21,656 nt of DNA from CAYYWP01 sp964475125. GTDB lineage: Bacteria > Desulfobacterota > Binatia > HRBIN30 > CADEER01. The notes under the pieces are model-generated. The model was not told the origin of the DNA and made no database searches. It saw only the letters and a program-made list of their open reading frames with translations. Position 1 is the first letter of the stretch, and each line of letters starts with the position of its first letter. Below are positions 1-8,081 of this stretch, one piece after another. The DNA lies in assembly GCA_964475125.1 (NCBI GenBank), contig CAYYWP010000061.1, forward strand, positions 1 to 21,656, read 5' to 3'. The position numbers and the translations under genes were made by a program.

Positions 1-39
1 ATAACCCGAAGGTCGGAGGTTCAAATCCTCCCCCCGCAA
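1..39 (+). tRNA. Initiator tRNA-fMet (CAT), 3' part only, cut by window start
   Basis: The first 39 bases fold as the 3' half of a tRNA. Bases 1-2 (AT) are the last two anticodon bases, the preceding C lying outside the window. CCCGA at 5-9 is the 3' anticodon stem, AGGTC the variable loop, GGAGG-TTCAAAT-CCTCC (15-31) the T arm, CCCCGCA (32-38) the acceptor strand and A39 the discriminator. The three consecutive C pairs of the anticodon stem and the acceptor ending CCCCGCA-A match bacterial initiator tRNA. No CCA is encoded: the next bases are CTA. The identity is read from similarity to the well-known initiator sequence; the 5' half cannot be checked. Confidence 0.9.
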
Positions 40-54
40 CTACCTCAACTTGCG

Positions 55-322
55 CCGCCAGGGCCCGCGCCCTGGCCGAGCGCAGGTTCAGATCGAATCC
101 CCCTTCCGGTCTCGGAGCTGGTTCTCCGCTTCGCGTTGATCGTGCTGACCTCCACGCGCTGCCGCCCGGCGCCGGGATGCCGTCGCGGTTCAGCTCGACC
201 GCGATGCGCTTGGCCGACTTCCCGGCCGCGTAGTCGCGGGAGATCCGCCGCACCACTTCTGCTTCGGTCTCGTTGATGGTGTGATTGCCCCGCATCGGCT
301 CGCTGTTCGAAGCGAACCGCAT
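55..322 (-). pseudogene. Decayed fragment of a serine site-specific recombinase next to the tRNA
   Basis: Read on the minus strand from about 322, one frame gives RGNHTINETEAEVVRR, then ISRDYAAGKSAKRIAVELN, then RDGIPAPGGSAW. This is the conserved 'recombinase' domain that follows the catalytic domain in large serine recombinases (typically a T/V-N-E-x-E-A-x-V-V-R-R-I-F-x-x-Y-A-x-G pattern). The expected continuation, STINAKRR, is present but in another frame, so there is a frameshift at about 147-151. The N-terminal catalytic serine domain and the zinc-ribbon/coiled-coil tail are absent, so the fragment cannot be functional. It lies 15 bp or so from tRNA-fMet, a typical integration site, and is best read as the scar of an integrated element. 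The outer limits of the fragment are approximate. Confidence 0.72.
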
Positions 323-342
323 TACGTTGTAATCGCCTTTGC

Positions 343-357
343 ATGGGAGTATCCCAT
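343..357. promoter_or_regulatory. Palindrome in AT-rich leader of the fic-like gene, possible operator
   Basis: ATGGGAGTATCCCAT is a perfect inverted repeat (6-bp arms, 3-bp centre) ending 35 bp before the Fic start codon. It lies in a short AT-rich island (about 317-392) that stands out from the GC-rich surroundings. A second small palindrome, ATTACGTTGTAAT, is at 321-333, and GTAATCG occurs twice (329-335 and 379-385). An autoregulatory operator for the Fic gene is one reading; part of a recombinase attachment site is another. No convincing -10/-35 pair is visible. Confidence 0.35.
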
Positions 358-392
358 TCTAACGATATCTGCACGGGGGTAATCGATTTTGA

Positions 393-1919
393 ATGCCTGA
401 TTCCGCCCCTCGGGAGGAACGGAACCCGATCGGCCAAGCCTGGCTTCGGCGGGAACTCGGCTTGGCCGTGCTGGCGCCGGCCGTGGAGAGCTATGTCGTG
501 GCCGGCGCGCGCCGCACCGAAGTGCACGGCACCCGGATCATCGAGCTCTACCCCCGCCAGTATGCCACCGACGGAACCGCGGTGTCACACCTCCGCTTCG
601 CGCTCCGCCACGAGCCTGTGGACCTGGGCGTGCTCGTTGCCGCCCTCAAGGCGATCGGTCCCGCCGTGCTCGAAGCCTGGGTGCGGGCGGAACCGACCGG
701 CGCCTACAGCCGGCGGGCCTGGTTCTTCTACGAGACCTTCACCGGGCGCACCCTGGACCTGACTGACGTGCGCACCGGCAACTATGTCGAGGCGCTCGAT
801 GCGGCAAAGCACATTGTCGCCGAGCGCCGCAACTCGCCGCGGCACCGCGTCGCCGACAACCTGCTCGGCGGCCCCGGCTTGTGCCCGACGGTGCGGCGCA
901 CGCCGCGCCTGGCTCAGCAGATGGGCCTGCGCGTCGACAACGAGGCCCGCGCGCTCATCGAGAGCTACGACCCGCTCATCCTCGCACGCGCGGTCAACTA
1001 CCTCTACACCAAGGAGACCCGCTCCTCATACGCGATCGAAGGTGAGACCCCGAGCGCGACACGCACCGAGCGCTTCGTCGCGGCCCTGAAGGCCGCGCTC
1101 GGCTTCGATCCGGCGGACAAGGCCGCGCTGATCCGCCTGCAGGGCGACATCGTCGATACCCGCTACGCCGCGAAGGACTGGCGCGACTTCCAGAACTTCG
1201 TGGGCGCGACCGTCGGCGGCTACCGCGAGGAGGTCCACTTCATCTGCCCGCGGCCCGAGGACGTGCCGAGCCTGATGGACGCCTGGATGGCGCTGACGCG
1301 CCGCATCGTCGAGGGCGGCGTCGACCCCGTGGTGGCGGCGGCGGTCTCGGCCTTCGTCTTCGTCTTCATCCACCCGTTAGAGGACGGCAACGGCCGCATC
1401 CACCGCTTTCTGATGCACCACGTCCTCGCCAGGCGGGGATTCAGCCCGCCCGGCGTTATCTTCCCCGTCTCCGCCGCCATCCTGCGCGACCGTCGCAGCT
1501 ACGACCAGGTGCTGCAGACCTTCTCGCGACCGCTCTTCGAATTCATCGGCTGGCGCTGGACGGCAGAGCAGGAGATCGTCGTCGAGAACGACACCGCCGA
1601 CCTCTATCGCTACTTCGATGCGACCGCCTTCGCCGAGTACCTGTACGACCGCGTCGCCGACACCGTGCGCCGAGACCTCAAGGAGGAACTTGGATTCGTC
1701 GCCGTCTTTGACCGGGCGCTCGACGCGGTGCGGGAGATCGTCGACATGCCGGATCGCCGCGCCGTGCTGTTCGTGCGGCTGTGCATGCAGAACGGGGGAC
1801 GGCTCTCGGGCGCCAAGCGCCACCAGTTTTCCGAGTTGAGGGACGCCGAAATCGCCGCGATGGAGACTGCGGTCCAAGACGCTCTCCGGGCCGAAGCGCG
1901 CGACCATCCGCAGAGCTGA
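393..1919 (+). CDS. Fic family protein, class II type (probable AMP-transferase)
   Basis: Fic enzymes transfer AMP (or another nucleotide moiety) from a nucleotide to a hydroxyl side chain of a target protein. The 508-residue product has the full core motif HPLEDGNGRIHR starting at His327, the catalytic histidine and phosphate-binding loop. An inhibitory-helix motif SYAIEG (Ser212 to Gly217, with Glu216) fits the (S/T)xxxE(G/N) signature that blocks ATP in self-inhibited Fic proteins, and its position before the core makes it class II. About 200 residues precede the Fic domain. The C-terminal 100 residues, including RLSGAKRHQFSELRDAEI, look like a winged-helix region. The ATG at 393 is chosen because it is the first in frame; no strong ribosome site precedes it. 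It sits beside tRNA-fMet and a recombinase scar, so it is likely island cargo. The target is unknown. Confidence 0.9.
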   Translation: MPDSAPREERNPIGQAWLRRELGLAVLAPAVESYVVAGARRTEVHGTRIIELYPRQYATDGTAVSHLRFALRHEPVDLGVLVAALKAIGPAVLEAWVRAEPTGAYSRRAWFFYETFTGRTLDLTDVRTGNYVEALDAAKHIVAERRNSPRHRVADNLLGGPGLCPTVRRTPRLAQQMGLRVDNEARALIESYDPLILARAVNYLYTKETRSSYAIEGETPSATRTERFVAALKAALGFDPADKAALIRLQGDIVDTRYAAKDWRDFQNFVGATVGGYREEVHFICPRPEDVPSLMDAWMALTRRIVEGGVDPVVAAAVSAFVFVFIHPLEDGNGRIHRFLMHHVLARRGFSPPGVIFPVSAAILRDRRSYDQVLQTFSRPLFEFIGWRWTAEQEIVVENDTADLYRYFDATAFAEYLYDRVADTVRRDLKEELGFVAVFDRALDAVREIVDMPDRRAVLFVRLCMQNGGRLSGAKRHQFSELRDAEIAAMETAVQDALRAEARDHPQS

Positions 1920-2073
1920 TCCGATGCGATGCCTCCCGCGAGGGACGGGGCCCGAAGCAGCGCCTCCAGCTCATCGGCGAAACGCCCTTCCATCGTCCGC
2001 GAAATTGACCTTCAATCGGCCCGCGGCGTGCAGTATGAGAAAGGAGCCGGCCCTCGCAGTCCGGCGACTCCGC

Positions 2074-3216
2074 ATGCGCCTTCGTTTCTCGCCCCGACGA
2101 GTGATCAGCACCGCGGTCCGGTTGTGCGTCGTCGCTGTTCTGAGCGCCTGCTCCGGAGGAGGAGGGGGAGGAGGAGAGAGTACCCGAGTCGCCGTCGCCT
2201 GGAATTCCCCCGGCGGCGGCAAAGTCGGGTTCATCCGCACCGCCGAGCCCTTCGAGTTCGAAGGCGTCGCCGTTGCCGTGGGCGCGAACTCCGTCTTGGC
2301 GGCTCGCGGGTCGACGGTGTACGCGGTGAGCCGCAGCGAAGGCACCATTACCGCTGTCGATGCCGGGAAAGCCGCGGTGCGCGGTGTCATCGACTTGGGA
2401 TCCGCGGCTGAACCGCAGGACGTGGCCGTCGTCGACGATGATACGGCGTACGTCACGCGCCGGGCGGCGACGTCGTTGCTGCGCGTCGACTTGAACGACG
2501 GCAGCAGCGAGGAGGTCATCGACCTCGGTGCGTTTGCCGACGCCGACGGCATCCCGGACCTCGGGCGCATGACCATTCACGGCGGCCGCCTGTTCGTGCA
2601 AGTCGGGCGCGCCAACGCCGAGGCGCCCGGCGGCTTCGAAGCGCCGGCGATGATCGCGGTGGTGGATATCGCCACCGAGTCGCTCGTCGACGCGGATCCC
2701 GATACGGCTGGCATTCAGGCGATCGAGCTCGCGGGCACCGCGCCGAAGACGCGAATGCAGCTGGTTGCCGAGACCAACGCGCTCTTCGTCAGCGCGACGG
2801 GCGGATTCTTCGACCACGGCGGGATCGAGATCGTCGATCTGCAGGCGCTGCGGTCCGAGGGGCTCGCCATCGCAGAGGCCGATGGACGTGCCGGCGCCGA
2901 CCTGGGCCCGTTCGTCATGGTCACCCCCGAGCGCGGCTACCTGGTCTTCAGCACCGATCTCATCCTCTCCTCCCACCTCTTGCCGTTCACACGCGCGGAC
3001 GGCGTGGCACCGGGGCCGGAGATGAACGTGTCGGTCGACTATTTCGCCCCCGCCCTCGCCTTCGACCCCGAATCCGAGACGCTGTACGCGCCCGAGGGCG
3101 ACTTCGGCGAACGAGGCGTCCATGTCTTTGACACCTCGACCAACCAGCGCCTGACTGAAACTCCCATCCCGACAGACGGTCCCCCGACCGACCTGCTGCG
3201 CCTGCCCGAGAACTAG
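2074..3216 (+). CDS. Secreted lipoprotein with repetitive, beta-propeller-like sequence, function unknown
   Basis: With the ATG at 2074 the product has a textbook lipoprotein signal: basic n-region, hydrophobic stretch, and lipobox LSAC with Cys26 as the lipidated residue, followed by a Gly-rich tether (SGGGGGGGES). The in-frame ATG at 2035 would add 13 residues and is a possible alternative; neither has a clear ribosome site. The mature part of about 355 residues repeats short strand-like units such as STVYAVSRSEGTITAVD, DTAYVTRRAATSLLRVDL and GVHVFDTSTNQ, which resemble the blades of YVTN/NHL-type propellers. I see no catalytic signature. It is probably anchored in an envelope membrane facing the periplasm or cell surface. 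It starts 154 bp after the Fic gene and could share its transcript, but a functional link is not evident. Confidence 0.75.
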   Translation: MRLRFSPRRVISTAVRLCVVAVLSACSGGGGGGGESTRVAVAWNSPGGGKVGFIRTAEPFEFEGVAVAVGANSVLAARGSTVYAVSRSEGTITAVDAGKAAVRGVIDLGSAAEPQDVAVVDDDTAYVTRRAATSLLRVDLNDGSSEEVIDLGAFADADGIPDLGRMTIHGGRLFVQVGRANAEAPGGFEAPAMIAVVDIATESLVDADPDTAGIQAIELAGTAPKTRMQLVAETNALFVSATGGFFDHGGIEIVDLQALRSEGLAIAEADGRAGADLGPFVMVTPERGYLVFSTDLILSSHLLPFTRADGVAPGPEMNVSVDYFAPALAFDPESETLYAPEGDFGERGVHVFDTSTNQRLTETPIPTDGPPTDLLRLPEN

Positions 3217-3389
3217 GACCCGCGTAAGCCGCCGACCAGACGCGAGCATCGCCTCAGCGCCGACCTGGAAAAGCGAGGGCGGTGAGACAGCGACGCCGTC
3301 TGATCCGTCGCCCGCCGGCCGGACGGTCTGGTCGAGGCGAGGATGAGGGGGCGGTCCGGGTGCGTACGCTCCGCCGGCGGATCTCGTAT

Positions 3390-3959
3390 CTACTCGTCGA
3401 AGGCGCGCTCGATTTCGGTTAGCACGGCAGCCTCCTGGCTCGAGATCTTCGACCCCATGCCGAGGAACCCGCCGGCTGCCTGGGCGACGGTCGCGGCTTG
3501 CTGCAGCAGCTCGGCCTTGAACGCCGCGCGCTCAGATGGCGACAGCGTCGCGCAGGCACTGCGCACGTAGCCGAGCCACAGCTCGCGCAGCTGTGGCCGC
3601 GGCTTTGCCGACAGACAGTTGGCGAGGAGTTGGTAGCCGGCACTCGCTTCCGCCAGGCCGGCCGCTCGCGCCGCCTCCAGGATGGCGCGCCTTTCCGGCG
3701 CGTCGACTGTACCATCGGCCCAGGCGACTTCGACCAGCGGCACCAGTGACAGCGCCGTCAAGGTGTCGGCGTTGATCCCGAACGCCACCAACTGGTCGAG
3801 GAGTGCCCCGTCTTTGATGTGCGAGCCTGCAGCGAGCGCGGCACGGGCGGCGTGCTGCTCCTCGTCGGCGCGCTTGCGAGCCAGCAGCGCGGTCTCCTGC
3901 TGGCGAAAGAACTCCTCCTCCAGTCCCTTTCGCCGATCGCCCAAAAAATCGTCGCCCAT
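3390..3959 (-). CDS. TerB-like domain protein, function unknown
   Basis: This is a 189-residue cytoplasmic protein without a signal peptide or membrane segment. Residues 1-40 (GDDRRKGLEEEFF-type, highly charged) form a probable helix or short coiled coil. Residues 65-140 contain LVPLVEVAWADGTVDAPERRAIL, where the VAWADGxVDxxER pattern (80-90) is the hallmark of TerB/DjlA-like all-helical acidic-residue domains. Such domains were first named from tellurite-resistance loci, but most copies have no link to tellurite, and no other ter gene is here. The start has a good ribosome site, GAGGAG ending about 9 bases upstream. It is the last gene of the minus-strand block, 201 bp after the SDR gene, and converges with the lipoprotein gene. 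Role unknown. Confidence 0.78.
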   Translation of the reverse strand: MGDDFLGDRRKGLEEEFFRQQETALLARKRADEEQHAARAALAAGSHIKDGALLDQLVAFGINADTLTALSLVPLVEVAWADGTVDAPERRAILEAARAAGLAEASAGYQLLANCLSAKPRPQLRELWLGYVRSACATLSPSERAAFKAELLQQAATVAQAAGGFLGMGSKISSQEAAVLTEIERAFDE

Positions 3960-4160
3960 GTCCCATACTCCTCGCTGTATTCGCTACGAGACGGTGTGTC
4001 TTTCGACACCCTACGTCTCTTCCAGCGCCTCGACGAATAGAAACTTCCCGCGCACCCATTCGGGAAAATAGATGCGTCGGCGCGCCTCGCTTCAGCCCCG
4101 GTAGGTCTGGTTTCGGCCTGGGCGGCGGAGCAGGAAGAAATGGTGCCGGCCGCTCTCGGG

Positions 4161-4919
4161 TCAGTCCATCGTCTGGCCGCCGCAGATGTTGTACGTCTGG
4201 CCGGTGATCGCCGAGGTGGCCGGCGAGGCGAGGAAGCGGACCAGCTCGGCGACCTCCTCGGGTTGGATGATTCGTCCGATGGGCACGGCCTCGAGCGTGC
4301 GGGCGCGGAACTGCTCGAACGTCAGTCCCATGGTGTCGGCCCCCTGCTGCATGCCCTGTACCGCCATCTCGGTGTCGGTCCATCCCGGGCAGACCGCGTT
4401 TACGGTGATCCGGCGGGGCGCCAACTCCAGGGCCAGCGCGCGGGTGAAGCCCAGGACCCCGTGCTTCGCGGCGCAATACGCCGTGTAGCCGGCGGCGCCG
4501 AAGCGGCCGGCCACAGACGACATGTTGATGATCCGCCCGCCGTCCGCCAGCAGCGATATCGCCTCGCGGGTGACGAGGTACATGCCGGTCAGGTTGGTGT
4601 CGATCGTCTGTCGCCAGCGCTCGACGCTGGACCCCTCGACCGGCTCGCAGCCGCCGATGCCGGCGTTGTTGACCAGTATGTCGAGCCGGCTCGAGGCCTC
4701 CTGCAGCCTGGCCATGGCCGAGGCGATCGAGCCCTGGTCCGTGACGTCCATCTCGATCGCCAGCGCTCGCCCGCCTCGGCCTTCGATCTCGGCCGCGGTG
4801 GCGTGCAGGTGACTGCGGGTGCGCCCCGCGACGGCCACCAGCGTGTCGGGGCCCGCCAGCGCTCGGGCAATGGCGCGCCCGATGCCGCGACCGCCTCCGG
4901 TCACGAGGGAGACCCGCAT
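4161..4919 (-). CDS. Short-chain dehydrogenase/reductase (classical SDR)
   Basis: The 252-residue product is a complete NAD(P)(H)-dependent classical SDR. It shows the Rossmann motif TGGGRGIG (7-14), the structural NNAG (84-87), and a full catalytic tetrad Asn109, Ser135, Tyr148, Lys152 (in AYCAAK). The PG motif after the active site (VCPGWTDTEM) and C-terminal GQTYNICGG are also typical. The start at 4919 is chosen because the Rossmann strand begins at once (MRVSLVTGGG). The reading frame stays open upstream to 5021, but that extension has no SDR character; no strong ribosome site is seen. Close relatives include 3-oxoacyl-ACP reductase-like and hydroxyacyl-CoA or alcohol dehydrogenases, so the substrate cannot be told. 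It lies in the same direction as the flavin oxidoreductases upstream. Confidence 0.93.
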   Translation of the reverse strand: MRVSLVTGGGRGIGRAIARALAGPDTLVAVAGRTRSHLHATAAEIEGRGGRALAIEMDVTDQGSIASAMARLQEASSRLDILVNNAGIGGCEPVEGSSVERWRQTIDTNLTGMYLVTREAISLLADGGRIINMSSVAGRFGAAGYTAYCAAKHGVLGFTRALALELAPRRITVNAVCPGWTDTEMAVQGMQQGADTMGLTFEQFRARTLEAVPIGRIIQPEEVAELVRFLASPATSAITGQTYNICGGQTMD

Positions 4920-5127
4920 CAGGAACGTCTGTAGCGCGATTCGCGAGGCGACGGAACGGACGGCGGTGGGCTGATCAGGGGCGCGGAAAGAGTCTTGCCG
5001 CGCGGCATCTGTCGATGGCAACCAGCGGGGCCGGTGACCATGACAGATGCGCGCTCCTTCCCTGACGTATCGGAAACGTCGCCCGCCTCTCTGCCGGCGG
5101 TTCTCGGTCGAGCGGGCTCGTTCGGGC

Positions 5128-5493
5128 TCAGAACTTCTTCGCCGGGACGCACTTGGCGACGCGGTTGCCGTCGCCGAGCGGGGTCGGCGGCTTTTCGTCG
5201 CAGGGGTGCGGGCTGCCGTCCCATCCGCACACCGTATCGCACTGCATGCCGATCGATTCGCACAGCTTGTCGAAGGTGTTGCCCTTGTCCGCTGGCACCT
5301 CGACCCGCCGGATCAGGGCGTGGCGGCCGTCGGCATCGGCACAGGCCCGCTGGAGCTCATCGTTTCGCTGTTGCGGCGATGAGTTCTTGAAGCCGTACCA
5401 CCCCTCTGCGTACACTTCGGCGCCGTTCACGACGGCCCGCGTAGCGAAGAGCAGTCCGGCGGCCAGGGCGAGATGCATCCATGTCTTCGTCAT
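5128..5493 (-). CDS. Small secreted six-cysteine protein, function unknown
   Basis: A 121-residue protein with a clear Sec signal peptide (MTKTWMHLALAAGLLFATRAV...NGA, cleavage near residue 25). The mature part has six cysteines (51, 78, 85, 89, 98, 115), an even number compatible with three disulfides after export. Mature residues include several Trp, Tyr and Gly, and end VAKCVPAKKF. GGAGGGAAC directly before the ATG is a strong ribosome site, which supports this as a real gene despite its size. I do not recognise the family. It stands between an LLM oxidoreductase (109 bp upstream) and the SDR (208 bp downstream) on the same strand, which may be an operon but the gaps are wide. Confidence 0.72.
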   Translation of the reverse strand: MTKTWMHLALAAGLLFATRAVVNGAEVYAEGWYGFKNSSPQQRNDELQRACADADGRHALIRRVEVPADKGNTFDKLCESIGMQCDTVCGWDGSPHPCDEKPPTPLGDGNRVAKCVPAKKF

Positions 5494-5602
5494 GTTCCCT
5501 CCGTTCTGGACGCGGCGCGAGGCGGCCTCATGGCGCGCCCCCCTACGTTAGTCATCGCGCGACTGTCAAGGCGGTTGCGGGCTCGAATCCGGGCCGAGGC
5601 GC

Positions 5603-6706
5603 TCAATCGCTGACGTGAACCTCGCCGCGCGGGCTGCGCGACGGTTCGGCCGCCGGCGCGTCGCCCCGGCGTCGGAGCTTCGGCAACACGTCTTTCGCCA
5701 GCCGTTCGAGCGAGGCGGAGGTCAGATCGAAGTCGAGGTCGCACGGGTAGACGATGACTTCGTCGACCCCGCACTCGGCGAGCGCCTGCAGCCGTTCGGC
5801 GACGTGATCGACATCGCCGGCGATGATCAGGTCGTCGAATACCTCCTCCCACGACACGGTCTTGAAGAGGTGCACCATCGGCGCCCACTGCCCGTACCGC
5901 TCCACCCACACCGGATCGTCCGTGTCGCCCCAGAATTCGGCGGAGGCTCTGACGTAGGCCATCACCGACTCGCGCGCCTCGCGGAACGCCGCCTCGCGCG
6001 TGGCGCCGACGTAGACGATCTCGTTGTGCGCGCCGCGCAGGTGCGGGCGGCCGTACTTGCGCTTGGCGGCCGCCCACGGCTCGAAGGCCGTGCGCTTGAG
6101 CGTCTCGAGCGGCGTCAGGTAGGGGCCGACGAGGCCGTGAAAACCGCGCCCGGCCACCTTGTCGAACGAGCCCGGCGAAACCATGGCCTGGAAGATCGGC
6201 GGATGCGGCGACTGGAACGGGCGCGGATACACCACGACGTCCTGCACCTGATGGAAGCGGCCGTGGAACGAGAACGGCGCGTCGGAGGTCCAGGCGCGCA
6301 GGAGGAGATCGACGCCCTCATCGAAGCGCGCCTGGGCTTCCTCCATGGGGACGCAGAAGCCGGAGAACTCGAGCGGAAACAGGCCGCGACCGATGCCGGC
6401 GTCGACCCGCCCGTGCGAGATGTGGTCGAGGGTGGCGAGCTGCTCGGCGACGGTGATCGGGTGGTTGAGCGGCAGCACCGACACGGCGAGGCCGAGGCGA
6501 ATCCGGCTGGTCAGCGCCGCGGCGGCCGCCAAGGTGACCGCCGAGGCGGGACGGCTGTAGCGCACGAAGTGGTGCTCGGTAATCCACACGGTGCTGAACC
6601 CCCACTCCTCGGCCAGGCGGATGCGGGCCAGCACCTCGTCGAACTTTTCCGGCGGGCGGGTCGTGCCGCCCTGATGCAGGGGGTTGATGATCAGGCCGAG
6701 ATCCAT
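5603..6706 (-). CDS. LLM-class flavin-dependent oxidoreductase (luciferase-like)
   Basis: A 367-residue TIM-barrel flavin enzyme of the bacterial luciferase-like family. MDLGLIINPL is the first strand, TEHHF (43-47) matches the EHHF motif of luciferase-type proteins, and TSRIRLGLAVSVLPLNHP and HGRVDAGIGRG are conserved LLM elements. Members use FMNH2 or F420 to oxidise or reduce small organic substrates, often as monooxygenases; which one applies here cannot be read from sequence. The residues after about 350 are a charged, disordered tail. A good ribosome site (GAGGAGAG) precedes the ATG. It follows a second LLM gene by 52 bp and is probably co-transcribed with it. The two proteins differ in sequence and are not recent duplicates. 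Confidence 0.92.
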   Translation of the reverse strand: MDLGLIINPLHQGGTTRPPEKFDEVLARIRLAEEWGFSTVWITEHHFVRYSRPASAVTLAAAAALTSRIRLGLAVSVLPLNHPITVAEQLATLDHISHGRVDAGIGRGLFPLEFSGFCVPMEEAQARFDEGVDLLLRAWTSDAPFSFHGRFHQVQDVVVYPRPFQSPHPPIFQAMVSPGSFDKVAGRGFHGLVGPYLTPLETLKRTAFEPWAAAKRKYGRPHLRGAHNEIVYVGATREAAFREARESVMAYVRASAEFWGDTDDPVWVERYGQWAPMVHLFKTVSWEEVFDDLIIAGDVDHVAERLQALAECGVDEVIVYPCDLDFDLTSASLERLAKDVLPKLRRRGDAPAAEPSRSPRGEVHVSD

Positions 6707-6758
6707 GCCGTCTCTCCTCTCATCCGTTCATCCGTACTGCGCGAGACGGTCTCTCCCG

Positions 6759-7781
6759 TCACTCGGCGAACGCCTCGATCATGGCCTGGTGGTTGGCCTT
6801 GGTCTCCTCCCGGTCGGTGAAGAAGAAAGGACAGAAGAGCAGGGGAGTCTCGAAGAGGCCGTCGAAGGCCTTCATCTGCTGGCGGACATCATCCGGCGTG
6901 CCGGCCAAGATGAGCGTGTCGACCATCTCCTCCGTCACGTTGTCGATCATGGCGGGGATGTCGTGCCGCTGCATGGCGGCGCGGATCTTCATCTTCGGCT
7001 CGGTGAACCCCATCGGATCCAGCACGACGTCGAAGTACGGCAGGGTCGAGTAGAAGGCGATCAGGTGGCGGCCGAAGCGGCGCGCCTGCTTGCGGTCCTT
7101 GTTCACCGAGCAGGGCTTGATGGCGGCGATCTCGTAGTGTTTCGGGTTGCGCCCGGAGGCCGCCATGCCCTTCTTCAGCATCGGATGGGCGACCTCGGTC
7201 AAGTACTTCGGCGTGTTGAGCGTGTTCAGAATCACGCCGTCGCCGTGCGAGCCGGCCAGGCGCAGCATCGGCGGCATCACCGCCGCCAGATAGATGGGAA
7301 TCGACTCGTAGGGGGCCGGAATGAAGCGGCGATAGTCCTTCACGGTGTAGAACTCACCGCGGTAGCTGACCGCCTTGGTCGGGGTCGAGGTCCACAGCGT
7401 GCGGACGCACTCGACGTAATCCCGCATGCGCGACACCGGCTTGTCGTAGCTGAGGCCGTACCAGTCCTCGTTGACGAAGCGCGGCGCCGTGCCGAGGCCG
7501 AGGACGAACTTGCCGTGCGTCACCTCGGCCATCGCCATGGCCGTGAGCTCGGTGCTGAGCGGCGGGCGGGCGAAGTGGATCACCCCGGTGCCGACCCGCA
7601 CGTTCGGTGCCGCGTTGGCCATGGCGACCAGCATCACGATCCCGTCGCGCCATAGCTCGGTCGACCAGAGACTCTCCGCTCCCGCCTGGGCGGCGAGCTT
7701 CGAGTACTGGATGATCTCGTCCATGGTGAGGTTCTCGCCGCTGAACAGCACGCCCCATTTGCGTTTGTTCTTGCCCGCCAT
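6759..7781 (-). CDS. LLM-class oxidoreductase, possibly F420-dependent
   Basis: A 340-residue luciferase-like TIM-barrel protein. MAGKNKRKWGVLFSG opens the first strand; VRVGTGVIHFARPP, HGKFVLGLGTAPRF and GSHGDGVILN are typical of LLM proteins related to methylene-tetrahydromethanopterin reductase and F420-dependent oxidoreductases. Use of F420 is an inference, since FMN-dependent members look similar. The start at 7781 has AAGGAGAG at ideal spacing. The frame stays open upstream to 8609, but that part overlaps the divergent gene and lacks family similarity. It is the first gene of the minus-strand block and diverges from the DUF1329 gene, so both may respond to the same signal. Confidence 0.92.
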   Translation of the reverse strand: MAGKNKRKWGVLFSGENLTMDEIIQYSKLAAQAGAESLWSTELWRDGIVMLVAMANAAPNVRVGTGVIHFARPPLSTELTAMAMAEVTHGKFVLGLGTAPRFVNEDWYGLSYDKPVSRMRDYVECVRTLWTSTPTKAVSYRGEFYTVKDYRRFIPAPYESIPIYLAAVMPPMLRLAGSHGDGVILNTLNTPKYLTEVAHPMLKKGMAASGRNPKHYEIAAIKPCSVNKDRKQARRFGRHLIAFYSTLPYFDVVLDPMGFTEPKMKIRAAMQRHDIPAMIDNVTEEMVDTLILAGTPDDVRQQMKAFDGLFETPLLFCPFFFTDREETKANHQAMIEAFAE

Positions 7782-7976
7782 GGTGGCTCTCCTTGTCGTC
7801 ACCCGAGACCGCCGCACTCGACGTTGCACACGCCGGCGCGGCGCAGGTCCTCCACTGGCTCCCTCGCCGCCTTTCTCTACCACGCCCGGGCCCCAGCCGA
7901 CTACGGGATTTTTCCGCCCGGCAGCCCGCCCGCGGTCCTGGTGTCGGCACCGATGCGCCCGGGGGCCGAAAACTTC

Positions 7977-8001
7977 TTGACAAGCGCCACGCATCTGGCG
8001 C
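7977..8001 (+). promoter_or_regulatory. Candidate -35 box and operator palindrome in the 300-bp divergent intergenic region
   Basis: The 300 bases from 7782 to 8081 separate LLM (minus) and DUF1329 (plus) genes and hold no credible gene. TTGACA at 7977-7982 is a perfect sigma-70 -35 hexamer directed at the DUF1329 gene. It is followed at once by GCGCCACGCATCTGGCGC (7984-8001), a perfect inverted repeat with 6-bp arms and 6-bp centre. A palindrome between -35 and -10 is a usual place for a repressor or MerR-type operator. The -10 is poor (GCAGGT at 17-bp spacing), so the promoter is unproven. A strong ribosome site (AAAAGGAGGGACC) lies just before 8082. Confidence 0.42.
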
Positions 8002-8081
8002 AGGTTCGAGCTGCGCTGGTGGATACCGAGGTGCCGTGCATCTCTAAGCAAGGCATTCGAAACATCGCAAAAGGAGGGACC

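Noticed and set aside
393..3216. Fic gene plus neighbour as a toxin-antitoxin pair
   Set aside because: The Fic protein carries its own inhibitory motif, and the next gene is an exported lipoprotein, which cannot act as a cytoplasmic antitoxin.
1678..3249. 523-codon open frame on the minus strand
   Set aside because: It is opposite the end of the Fic gene and the lipoprotein gene, which has a signal peptide and lipobox; the antisense product has no recognisable motif.
3233..3334. Inverted 9-bp repeat CGACCAGAC / GTCTGGTCG between convergent genes as a terminator
   Set aside because: The arms are 84 bp apart and no T tract is present; it may be chance in GC-rich sequence.
3390..3959. Tellurite resistance locus
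   Set aside because: A lone TerB-like domain is common outside tellurite loci, and no other ter gene is present.
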